Below, one piece after another: positions 6,527 to 13,327 of a DNA stretch of 13,327 nucleotides (the stretch's first letter is position 1; each line of letters starts with the position of its first letter). This DNA comes from an uncultured Arsenicibacter sp. Its GTDB lineage: Bacteria > Bacteroidota > Bacteroidia > Cytophagales > Spirosomataceae. Made by a program: the position numbers and the translations under genes. Location of the stretch: contig NZ_CAMFHL010000217.1 in NCBI RefSeq assembly GCF_945952095.1, forward strand, positions 1 through 13,327, read 5' to 3'. The notes beneath the pieces were generated by a model, which worked only from the letters and a program-made list of their open reading frames with translations, was not told the DNA's origin and did not search any database.

Positions 6527-9340
6527 TTAATTCTGCGTTGGGGTATGTAAATTTTTAAATTCGGAAGGAGAGATGTTGTACTTCTGCTTAAATGCTGTGG
6601 CAAAGTAAGTCGATGAAGAAAAGCCGACATCATAGGCTACTTCAGAAATTGTCGTATTAGGCTTCAGCAGGAGCTGACGGGCCTTTGTAAGCCGTATATT
6701 CTGCAGGTAGTCCATTACCCCGCATCCGAGTAAGGCTTTTGATTTCCGGTAGAGCTGCATTCTGGATAAACCGATCGCCTGTGCAATGCCATCGACGGTC
6801 AGTTCGGAGTTGGCAATGTTCTGTTCAATTACAACCGTCAGCTCATCGATAAACTTACGGTCAGTTCGCTGCGGGGCCAGGGTTGTGGTATCCAGTGACA
6901 GTTCCCTTCTGAAGTGATCGCGTATCCGTTCCCGGCTGCGCAAGAGCGTTTTCATACTTTCAATCAGATAAATCGGATTGAATGGCTTCATTATATATAA
7001 GTCGGCTCCTGACTGAACGCCTTCGATAATCTGTTCGGGTGTGTTACGGGCCGTTAGCATAACGGCCGGAATGTGCGACGTCCGCCAGTCGTTTTTTAGC
7101 TGGCTGACCACCTGAATACCGGATTGCCCCGGAATAACGACGTCACATATCAACAGATCCGGCAGACTGTCGAATGCCATTTTAAGACCGGTATCACCGT
7201 CAGCTGCCTCCAGCACCTGAAAGTGCGGCTGTAGCTTACTAACCAGGAAAGCCCGGAGATCGGCATTGTCTTCAATGACCAGTACTGTTGCATCGGCATT
7301 GGCCGCTGACAAGGCGGATGCGCCGGTACTGTATTCGAACAAGGGGGCCTGATCGAATGTTGGCGGGGAGAAGGCCGAAGGAGTCCAGCTTGGTTCAACT
7401 GGCAAACTGTCAGCGGGTTTATCCGGTTGTGTTAACGGTAGCCGGACGGTAAAGGTACACCCGTTGCCGGCCTCACTGCGGACACTCAGATGGCCATGGT
7501 GCATCTGCACCAGTTCATGGGAGAGCGCAAGCCCGATACCGGTGCCACCCACTGATGATTTCCCCTGATAAAACCATTCGAAGATGTGCTGCTGTTCGTC
7601 TTCACTAATGCCATGCCCGTCGTCTTCAACCGTAATCAGTACTGATTCGCTGTTGTCGTCCTGCGCGACATGTATCAGAATATTGCCGTTATCCGGTGTG
7701 TATTTAAAGGCATTTGCCAGCAGGTTGTAAAATACCTTGTCGAGCAGATTCGCGTCGAACCAAACGGTAATGTCGGGCGATGAACTTGTTAGCCGGTAGG
7801 TAATCCGGCGCTGGCGGGCAATGTTCCGGAAAACATTCATAATCTCCTGAATAAACCAGATAATGTCGTACCGGGCCACCCGGAGGGGCATTTTTCCGAC
7901 TTCAATTTTCCGGAAATCCATCAGCAGATTCACCAGATGCAGCAATTGCTGCGCGTTCTTGCGGACAAGTTCCAGATCTTTGCGCTGGGTGTTCGGCGCT
8001 ACGTTTTTATTCGTGAGCATATCTTCAACCGGCCCCAGGATAAGCGTCAGCGGTGTCCGGAGTTCGTGTGAGAAATTCGTGAAGAATTTGAGCTTGGCCT
8101 CTGTACTTTCCCGCAGCCGTTCGGCCATGTCAAGAATCTGATTACGCTGCGACAGAATCTCTTCATTCTGTGTTTCAAGCCGCGCATTGATGGCCCTGTT
8201 TTCCCGAAGACTGATGAATACAATGGTGGCCAGAATAATGGCACCAATCAGCAGGAAGACCAGAATATATAATACAATCCGCTGATTACGATATAAATGC
8301 GTTTGTTCCTGAAGTCGTTGCTGCTGACGGGTTATGTCTTCCTGCTGGCTGAGGATTTTGTCTGACTGAACCTTCAGCATATGCACATTAGCAGGCGTTA
8401 TTACCATGGTCTCCAGAATATTCTCCTTATTGAAAGGCTGCTTACGCAAAATCCTGAGGGCTGTGCGGATGGCTTCTTCGCCGCCGGTTGGATACAGCAT
8501 ACTCGCATTAATAATGCCCTTTTCGACCAGGTCAATGCCGCCGTCGGGACCTGCGAGCCCATCAACACCGACTAATTTTATCTTCTCAATAAGACCGGCC
8601 TGTTTACAAACCTTGTAGGCGCCCAGTGCCATCCGGTCATTGTGGGCATAGATCAGGTCAATATCGGGGTGTTTAGCCAGCATAGCCGGAAGTTGCTTCA
8701 GGACATATTCCTGTTCCCAGTCGCCATGAAACTGATCAATCAGGTGAATACCCGGTGACTGGGCAATCGATTCGACAAAACCGGCATGCCGGTCCCGCGT
8801 TGGTGATGCACCACTGGTGCCTAAAATTTCCAGTACATTACCATGCCCCTTTAGTGATGTCGTAATATATTGCCCGGCTGCCCGTCCGATCTCCAGGTTA
8901 TTAGACCCTACATACGCTGTATATTTTTTCGAAGTCGTTTGGCGGTCAAGAATAACGACGGGTATCCCTTTAGCATAAAGCTCCTCGACAATAGGGGTTA
9001 CCGGCACAGCCTGATTCGGCGAAATAATGAGCAGATCTGCTCCTGCACTGACCAGTTCGCGGATCTGCTGAATCTGTAGCTGACTGTCTTCGCGGGCATT
9101 TTTCTGAATCAGTGTGACATTCGGGTAAAAGCTGACTTCGCGCTCCATACCCGCCTGCATGGATTTGCGCCATGTATCTCCGGCCGTACATTGCGAAAAA
9201 CCAATAACGTATTCCGACTCTTCTGCCGCGTTTTCCTTACAACCCGTACTGGTCAGTGCCAGCAGCAAGGTAAGTAAAACTGATAAAATCCGTGTGGAGG
9301 CTATACTCTTACGAATAAGATAGTAAGCGAATGAAAACAT
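6527..9340 (-). CDS. Hybrid two-component system regulator with LacI-type periplasmic sugar sensor (937 aa)
   Basis: One chain senses a ligand in the periplasm and regulates transcription in the cytoplasm. Order: signal/anchor (1-34) ending in a lipobox-like TSTGC (Cys34); periplasmic-binding-protein type-1 sensor (about 43-310) with YVIGFSQC, the NAREDSQLQIQQI segment, ADLLIISP, GIPVVILDR, YVGSNN and LIYAHNDRMALGAY; a short coiled linker; membrane helix (about 354-377); HisKA with FSHELRTPL and phospho-His425; HATPase with the N box LANAFKYTPDNG, VEDDGHGI and GTGIGLALS; receiver with Asp733 (LLICDVVIPG) and Lys785 (MKPF); and two AraC helix-turn-helix units (about 830-930) ending VAYDVGFSSSTYFATAFKQ. 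All key residues for phosphotransfer are present. The sensor type matches Bacteroides HTCS proteins such as BT1754, which binds fructose, rather than the two-propeller glycan sensors. It lies upstream of susCD on the same strand and is divergent from a sugar-porter-like gene. It probably activates susCD when a small sugar is bound. The ligand is unknown. Confidence 0.95.
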   Translation of the reverse strand: MFSFAYYLIRKSIASTRILSVLLTLLLALTSTGCKENAAEESEYVIGFSQCTAGDTWRKSMQAGMEREVSFYPNVTLIQKNAREDSQLQIQQIRELVSAGADLLIISPNQAVPVTPIVEELYAKGIPVVILDRQTTSKKYTAYVGSNNLEIGRAAGQYITTSLKGHGNVLEILGTSGASPTRDRHAGFVESIAQSPGIHLIDQFHGDWEQEYVLKQLPAMLAKHPDIDLIYAHNDRMALGAYKVCKQAGLIEKIKLVGVDGLAGPDGGIDLVEKGIINASMLYPTGGEEAIRTALRILRKQPFNKENILETMVITPANVHMLKVQSDKILSQQEDITRQQQRLQEQTHLYRNQRIVLYILVFLLIGAIILATIVFISLRENRAINARLETQNEEILSQRNQILDMAERLRESTEAKLKFFTNFSHELRTPLTLILGPVEDMLTNKNVAPNTQRKDLELVRKNAQQLLHLVNLLMDFRKIEVGKMPLRVARYDIIWFIQEIMNVFRNIARQRRITYRLTSSSPDITVWFDANLLDKVFYNLLANAFKYTPDNGNILIHVAQDDNSESVLITVEDDGHGISEDEQQHIFEWFYQGKSSVGGTGIGLALSHELVQMHHGHLSVRSEAGNGCTFTVRLPLTQPDKPADSLPVEPSWTPSAFSPPTFDQAPLFEYSTGASALSAANADATVLVIEDNADLRAFLVSKLQPHFQVLEAADGDTGLKMAFDSLPDLLICDVVIPGQSGIQVVSQLKNDWRTSHIPAVMLTARNTPEQIIEGVQSGADLYIMKPFNPIYLIESMKTLLRSRERIRDHFRRELSLDTTTLAPQRTDRKFIDELTVVIEQNIANSELTVDGIAQAIGLSRMQLYRKSKALLGCGVMDYLQNIRLTKARQLLLKPNTTISEVAYDVGFSSSTYFATAFKQKYNISPSEFKNLHTPTQN

Positions 9341-9733
9341 ATACTTGAAAACGGAATACCGATAAGATGTCAGGTCAGGAAAAGATCGTAAGATAGAATC
9401 TAAACTATAAAAAGTGTAAGTATTTCTAATGATTTGTGCAAAAAAATTAAATAACCTGCAAGAAAACTTAAGATTTTCAGGAGATAAATAGCTGTTTTTT
9501 TGAATTATGTAGTCTTATAAGTATGCGTGATAATAAATCTGCATGTATTTAACGGATAGATAAAACGGATTATAATGGAGGGATAGTATATGGTTTTTCC
9601 TGTATAGATCAGGCATATCTCACTGCACGAATTGCGAAAACTGCAATAAAATTAAATTATTTTGAGACGCTATTAAATTATAGAAAGAATTTGCGCATCT
9701 ACCTTTGTCAAGGTCATATGAATTGAGAAGGAG
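9341..9733. other. AT-rich divergent intergenic region between HTCS and half-MFS genes (393 bp)
   Basis: No coding sequence is supported. The region is strongly AT-rich compared with the flanking genes. It must hold the HTCS promoter (leftward) and the promoter of the MFS-like gene (rightward). Only the latter shows a clear -7 box, at 9700-9707. On the minus strand the best HTCS candidates are mismatched TAnnTTTG-like strings near 9400. A direct repeat AACGGAT occurs at 9551-9557 and 9564-9570, spaced 13 nt start to start. Confidence 0.65.
9700..9707 (+). promoter_or_regulatory. Bacteroidota -7 box (TACCTTTG) for the half-MFS gene
   Basis: TACCTTTG matches TAnnTTTG exactly and is the same octamer as in the susC promoter. 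A start near 9713 would leave a leader of only about 20 nt before the ATG at 9734. No TTTG is seen at the normal -33 spacing, so activation may be needed. Confidence 0.55.
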
Positions 9734-10390
9734 ATGTTTTTCAGGGCGCTTATTATTTCATGGGGGGGTATACTGTTTGGCTACAAACTGGCGATCCTGT
9801 GCGGGATAAACCGGTGGTTCCGGTTGCCCTTTACAATAGACAGCGTGAGTGAGTATCTGCCGGGAGGACTAACCATTGCCGGTCTGCTGACCGGTGTTAT
9901 CTTAAGCTGGCAGTTCTCCAGACGTTCCGGAAACTGGAAGGCACTGGTCTGGTTGGCAACGCTTTATCTGATTACGGCCATTGGCAGTAGTTTGTCGCCG
10001 GATTTGTATCTGCTTTCGTTTTTTATTGGCGCAGGCGGCATTTGCCTGGGGGGGACTATTGTAACCTTACCACTATATATTATAGAAGCTGTTCCGGTGT
10101 CATTACAGCCCCGTGCCAGTATACTTTTTTCAGTCACGGCTGTGCTGACGATTCAGCTGATCTATATGTTCCTGCCGGTATATACCGTTAACTGGCGCTG
10201 GATTCCCGGAGCAGAAGCATTTGTCGCATTTCTCCTGATGCTGTCTCTATTCACCATTCCGGATCAGGCACGGCAGGTAGTTGCCGGGCAACCGGCGCCG
10301 GCCAAAGAGCCGGCAGACCGTGAGCCGGATGGGTCATTCAGTGATCCGGACCAGCCGGTATTCTCCGGATCCGGTACGTCCGCCAAATAA
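9734..10390 (+). CDS. Half-length MFS sugar-porter-like membrane protein (218 aa)
   Basis: The protein resembles only the N-terminal six-helix half of an MFS sugar porter. Likely membrane segments are about 4-24 (SWGGILFGY), 42-60, 70-88, 90-117, 128-150 and 156-175. Recognisable relics are GGILFGY in TM1, the SRR-x-GNWKAL loop 2-3 in place of the GRR-type motif, GAGGICLGG in TM4, PLYIIEAVP after it, and W154-R155-W156 before TM6. Several hallmark residues are gone: the Asp after LFGY is Lys18, the TM4 Arg of the RF-x-x-G motif is absent, RG after the PxYxxE motif is Pro-Arg-Ala, and PESPRWL has become IPDQARQVV. After TM6 it ends in a 43-residue Pro/Asp/Gly-rich tail; normal porters continue for six more helices. 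The region after the stop contains no remnant of the second half. AAGGAG abuts the ATG with no spacing; no better in-frame start exists. Being divergent from the sugar-sensing HTCS, it may be a sensor-accessory protein or a decaying transporter. Catalytic transport is doubtful. Confidence 0.8.
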   Translation: MFFRALIISWGGILFGYKLAILCGINRWFRLPFTIDSVSEYLPGGLTIAGLLTGVILSWQFSRRSGNWKALVWLATLYLITAIGSSLSPDLYLLSFFIGAGGICLGGTIVTLPLYIIEAVPVSLQPRASILFSVTAVLTIQLIYMFLPVYTVNWRWIPGAEAFVAFLLMLSLFTIPDQARQVVAGQPAPAKEPADREPDGSFSDPDQPVFSGSGTSAK

Positions 10391-10443
10391 GACAACCCGT
10401 TTTAAGGTCTTTTATTAAGTTGTTAAGGTTAGGTAAAATAGGG

Positions 10444-10460
10444 GTAGGTCTCTGGCCTAC
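10444..10460 (+). terminator. Weak stem-loop after the half-MFS gene
   Basis: GTAGGTC and GGCCTAC can pair with one G-U pair around a three-base loop, 53 nt after the MFS stop. The sequence after it (TTCATATTTC) is U-rich but not a U-run, so this is at best a weak intrinsic terminator. Confidence 0.25.
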
Positions 10461-10567
10461 TTCATATTTCATATACCGGCCATCAAAAAATCACTGATTA
10501 GCGGCCTGCCCTGTCCTGATACGCCCAATCTCTCCGGCTAAACATCCCAAGCCCCGAAAAATAGTTG

Positions 10568-10575
10568 TAACTTTC
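10568..10575 (+). promoter_or_regulatory. Possible -7 box of the FAD/Fe-S dehydrogenase gene
   Basis: TAACTTTC differs from TAnnTTTG only at the last base. It lies 72 nt before the ATG at 10648. No -33 TTTG is evident. The leader that follows has short dyads: CAAACG (10597-10602) with CGTTTG (10621-10626), and the palindrome CCGTACGG (10627-10634). Confidence 0.3.
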
Positions 10576-10647
10576 GCCTCCTAAAATCAATTACCTCAAA
10601 CGGTAAAAGCTACCCGTAAGCGTTTGCCGTACGGTACCTCCCATCGC

Positions 10648-13327
10648 ATGATTAATGTCGAAACGTTACGGCAGTTTGCCGGACAACTAGAGGGCGAAGT
10701 CTTTACCGACCGCACAATGCGGACCCTCTACGCAACCGACGCGTCTGCCTACCGCGAAATGCCACTGGCTGTGGCTGTACCCAAAACGGTCGATGACCTT
10801 AAAAAGCTGATTTCGTTTGCGCGTGAGCACAAAACGTCACTCATTCCACGGACTGCCGGCACGTCGCTGGCAGGGCAGGTGGTCGGAAACGGTATTGTGG
10901 TCGATGTCTCCCGTAGTTTTAACAAAATTCTTGATTTTAATGCGGAAGAACGATGGGTCCGTGTGCAGCCCGGTGTTGTGCGCGATGAACTGAATGTGTT
11001 TCTTAAACCGTATGGCCTGTATTTTGGCCCCGAAACGTCGACGGCTAACCGGGCGATGATCGGCGGTATGGTAGGAAATAACTCCTGCGGCTCCAACTCA
11101 GTCGTGTATGGTTCTACCCGCGAACATTTGTTATCGGTTAAGGCAATTCTGGCCGATGGTTCCGAGGTGGAGTTCAGTACTGTAGACACGTCAGTATTTA
11201 ATGAACGGGTGCAACAGGCGGCCCGGAAAAACGGCAGTGCGACGCTCCTGGACCGGATTTATCTGAATACCAATGCCATTCTGTCGTCGCCTGAAAATCA
11301 GGAAGAGATCCGGAGGAACTTTCCGAAAAAGACCATCGAACGCCGGAATACAGGCTATGCCCTGGATATGTTGCTCGATTGTGAGCCGTTTACCGAAGGC
11401 GGTGAGCCGTTTAATTACTGCAAACTAATCGCCGGTTCGGAGGGGACACTCTGTTTTCTGACCGAAATCAAGCTGAATGTAATTCCGTTGCCGCCGAAAG
11501 AATCGGGACTGGTATGCGTACACTGCCACTCGGTGGACGAAGCGCTGCGGGCAACGCTGATCGCGTTAAAATATAAACCGTTTGCCGTCGAACTGATCGA
11601 CGATATTATTCTGGCGCAGGCTGATACGAATGCGGAGCAGCGTAAAAACAGCTTCTTTGTACAACGGACGCCAACGGGGCATTTCCCGATTATCCTTGTG
11701 GTAGACCTCTCACGCGATGACCGTGCCGAAATCCAGCGGCTGGCCACTGAGATGGAAGCCGAAATGCGGGCCGGGAACATGGGCTATCATTTTCCGCTGC
11801 TGTTTGGCGAAGACAGCAAGAAAATCTGGACGCTGCGTAAAGCCGGCCTTGGTTTGCTCGGTAACCTGCCGGGTGACGAAAAGGCAGTGGCCGTTATTGA
11901 AGATACCGCCGTCGATGTGCGCGACCTGCCGGACTACATCCGTGACTTCAACGAGATCCTGAAGAAGCATAATATGTCGTCGGTACATTATGCACACGCC
12001 GGATCGGGCGAAATCCACCTCCGGCCGATCATTAACCTGAAAACCGAAGAGGGTCACCGGCAGTACCGGCTGATTGCCGAAGAAATTGCGACACTGGTAA
12101 AAAAATACGATGGCTCCCTGTCGGGTGAGCACGGTGACGGCCGGTTGCGGGGTGAGTTTATTCCGCAGATGGTCGGGGATAAGAATTATGCGCTGATGCG
12201 TCAGCTCAAACATACGTGGGACCCTGACGGTATTTTCAATCCGGGTAAAATCGTGGAAACGCCGCCGATGGATACCTTCCTGCGGTATGAAGCCGGACAG
12301 CAAACGCCGGTGTTCCAGACCTATTTCCGGTACCATAATCAGGACGTGCTGCAACACGCCGAGCAGTGCAACGGTTCGGGTGACTGCCGGAAAACGCATG
12401 TATCGGGCGGAACCATGTGCCCTAGTTACATGGCGACCCGGAATGAAAAAGATACAACCCGTGCCCGCGCCAATATCCTGCGCGAGATGCTGACGCGTTC
12501 CGACAAGGATAACCGCTTCGACCACGAAGAAATCAAGGAAGTATACGACCTGTGTCTGTCGTGTAAAGGCTGTAAGGCCGAGTGCCCGTCGAATGTCGAT
12601 GTGGCGAAGCTGAAAGCCGAGTTCCTGCAACACTACTACGATACCAACGGCGTTCCGGTGCGTTCGCGCCTGATTGCCAACTTTGCGTCGTTATCCAACA
12701 TTGCGTCGCTGGTGCCGTGGGCCTGGAACGGGGTGATGGGTACTCCCGCACTGCGGCGGGTTGCCAACCGTGTGGTTGGATTTCACCCTGACCGGACCAT
12801 GCCGTCGATGGCGGCCACGACCGTGAAGCGCTGGTGGCAGAAAAATAAAGGTAAATCATTGACCAGCAAACCGGTCAGCAAAGTCTACCTGTTCTGCGAC
12901 GAGTTTACCAATTTCAACGATCCGGAGGTGGGCGAAAAAGCCATTAAGCTGTTTGAGCGGCTTGGTTATGAGGTTGTTATTCCGGAGCATGGTGAAAGCG
13001 GCCGGGCGGCTTTGTCAAAAGGATTATTGAAGCAGGCAAAGAAACTGGCCGAACACAACGTTAATGTATTAAAGGACATTGTTTCGGAAGAAATACCGTT
13101 AGTGGGTTTAGAGCCTTCAACTATTCTGACATTCCGCGATGAATATCCGGACCTGGTCGATGAGTCGCTGGTGGAAGCTACGAGCCGGCTGGCTAAACTG
13201 GCGCTGACTTTTGAAGAGTTTATTGCCCGTGAGCTGGATGCGAAGCGGATCCGCCCGGAACAGTTTACGACCGAAAGCCGGTTGATAAAGTTACACGGAC
13301 ACTGCCAGCAAAAAGCAGTATCGTCTT
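10648..13327 (+). CDS. FAD-binding and (Fe-S)-binding D-2-hydroxyacid dehydrogenase, YdiJ/GlcD-GlcF fusion type (3' end missing)
   Basis: The frame is open from ATG 10648 to the right edge (893 codons). Family members are roughly 970-1020 residues, so about 100 are missing. The N-terminal half is a GlcD-like flavoprotein: PCMH-type FAD fold with IPRTAGTS (66-73), GPETSTANRAMIGGMVGNNS (from 127), AGSEGTL, and the substrate/metal region HAGSGEIHLRP (His450, His457) and SGEHGDGRLRG (492-502). The C-terminal half is GlcF-like: a first cysteine set CNGSGDC with MCPSY (Cys574, Cys580, Cys591), a ferredoxin motif CLSCKGCKAECP (636-647), and a cysteine-rich CCG-type domain with HGHC (883-886). Such enzymes oxidise D-2-hydroxyacids and pass electrons through FAD and [4Fe-4S] to the respiratory chain. 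E. coli YdiJ is reported to act on D-2-hydroxyglutarate; D-lactate or glycolate are alternatives. Where the first CCG half normally has Cys-Cys-Gly this protein has Glu783-Ser-Gly. The start gives the expected N-terminus; the next ATG (10655) is out of frame. No functional tie to the sus locus is evident. Confidence 0.93.
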   Translation, partial: MINVETLRQFAGQLEGEVFTDRTMRTLYATDASAYREMPLAVAVPKTVDDLKKLISFAREHKTSLIPRTAGTSLAGQVVGNGIVVDVSRSFNKILDFNAEERWVRVQPGVVRDELNVFLKPYGLYFGPETSTANRAMIGGMVGNNSCGSNSVVYGSTREHLLSVKAILADGSEVEFSTVDTSVFNERVQQAARKNGSATLLDRIYLNTNAILSSPENQEEIRRNFPKKTIERRNTGYALDMLLDCEPFTEGGEPFNYCKLIAGSEGTLCFLTEIKLNVIPLPPKESGLVCVHCHSVDEALRATLIALKYKPFAVELIDDIILAQADTNAEQRKNSFFVQRTPTGHFPIILVVDLSRDDRAEIQRLATEMEAEMRAGNMGYHFPLLFGEDSKKIWTLRKAGLGLLGNLPGDEKAVAVIEDTAVDVRDLPDYIRDFNEILKKHNMSSVHYAHAGSGEIHLRPIINLKTEEGHRQYRLIAEEIATLVKKYDGSLSGEHGDGRLRGEFIPQMVGDKNYALMRQLKHTWDPDGIFNPGKIVETPPMDTFLRYEAGQQTPVFQTYFRYHNQDVLQHAEQCNGSGDCRKTHVSGGTMCPSYMATRNEKDTTRARANILREMLTRSDKDNRFDHEEIKEVYDLCLSCKGCKAECPSNVDVAKLKAEFLQHYYDTNGVPVRSRLIANFASLSNIASLVPWAWNGVMGTPALRRVANRVVGFHPDRTMPSMAATTVKRWWQKNKGKSLTSKPVSKVYLFCDEFTNFNDPEVGEKAIKLFERLGYEVVIPEHGESGRAALSKGLLKQAKKLAEHNVNVLKDIVSEEIPLVGLEPSTILTFRDEYPDLVDESLVEATSRLAKLALTFEEFIARELDAKRIRPEQFTTESRLIKLHGHCQQKAVSS

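Noticed and set aside
9551..9570. Direct repeat AACGGAT (13-nt period) as an HTCS operator
   Set aside because: A seven-base direct repeat in about 400 bp of biased composition is expected by chance, and no copy is found upstream of susC.
10597..10634. Structured leader or riboswitch before the dehydrogenase gene
   Set aside because: The dyads CAAACG/CGTTTG and CCGTACGG are short, and no known riboswitch core is recognisable.
10391..10647. Remnant of the missing C-terminal half of the MFS porter
   Set aside because: All three forward frames were read by eye; stops are frequent and no hydrophobic helix series or porter motif appears.
11710..12633. Minus-strand open frame of 307 codons within the dehydrogenase gene
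   Set aside because: It lies wholly opposite a strongly conserved enzyme whose FAD and Fe-S motifs read through the same bases. Its product shows no signal, domain or start context. Such mirror frames are common opposite GC-biased codons.
1..13327. CRISPR arrays, tRNA/rRNA genes, insertion sequences or integration sites
   Set aside because: No regularly spaced repeats, tRNA-like cloverleaf, transposase motifs or terminal inverted repeats with target duplications were seen.

Overview
The window looks like chromosomal DNA from a Bacteroidota bacterium. The evidence is a SusC/SusD outer-membrane pair, a one-protein hybrid two-component system (HTCS), two exact TACCTTTG matches to the Bacteroidota -7 promoter consensus (TAnnTTTG), and start codons that mostly lack a normally spaced Shine-Dalgarno. 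Composition and protein style fit Cytophagales, perhaps the Spirosoma group. That placement is inference and the genus is not established.

Left part, minus strand, transcribed right to left from about 6170 down to 1: a TonB-dependent SusC transporter, a SusD surface lipoprotein 30 nt downstream, an 80-bp gap holding a perfect 38-bp palindrome (terminator or attenuator), an unrecognised 189-residue lipoprotein, and the first 288 residues of a lipoprotein with FG-GAP/VCBS repeats (CRTAC1/ASPIC-UnbV-like) that runs off the left edge. This looks like one nutrient-uptake operon whose last two genes may be set at a lower level by the palindrome. No glycoside hydrolase or other degradative enzyme is present in the window.

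Centre: a 426-bp regulatory gap upstream of susC with a -7 box and several dyad symmetries, then a 937-residue HTCS on the same strand. It joins a LacI-type periplasmic sugar-binding sensor, histidine kinase, receiver and AraC-type DNA-binding domain in one chain. It is the obvious candidate activator of the susCD operon, probably in response to a monosaccharide or small oligosaccharide.

Right part, plus strand: across a 393-bp AT-rich divergent gap is a gene for only the N-terminal half of a sugar-porter MFS transporter. It has about six membrane segments, has lost the charged residues expected in TM1 and TM4, carries two G7 tracts and ends in a Pro/Asp-rich tail. No trace of the second half follows. 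After 257 bp comes a large fused FAD/iron-sulfur D-2-hydroxyacid dehydrogenase (YdiJ/GlcD-GlcF type), cut by the right edge. It is probably a separate metabolic gene.

The least ordinary part is the sensor/half-transporter pair around the divergent gap at 9341-9733, together with the dyad-rich control region of the susCD operon. No RNA genes, CRISPR arrays or insertion sequences were seen.
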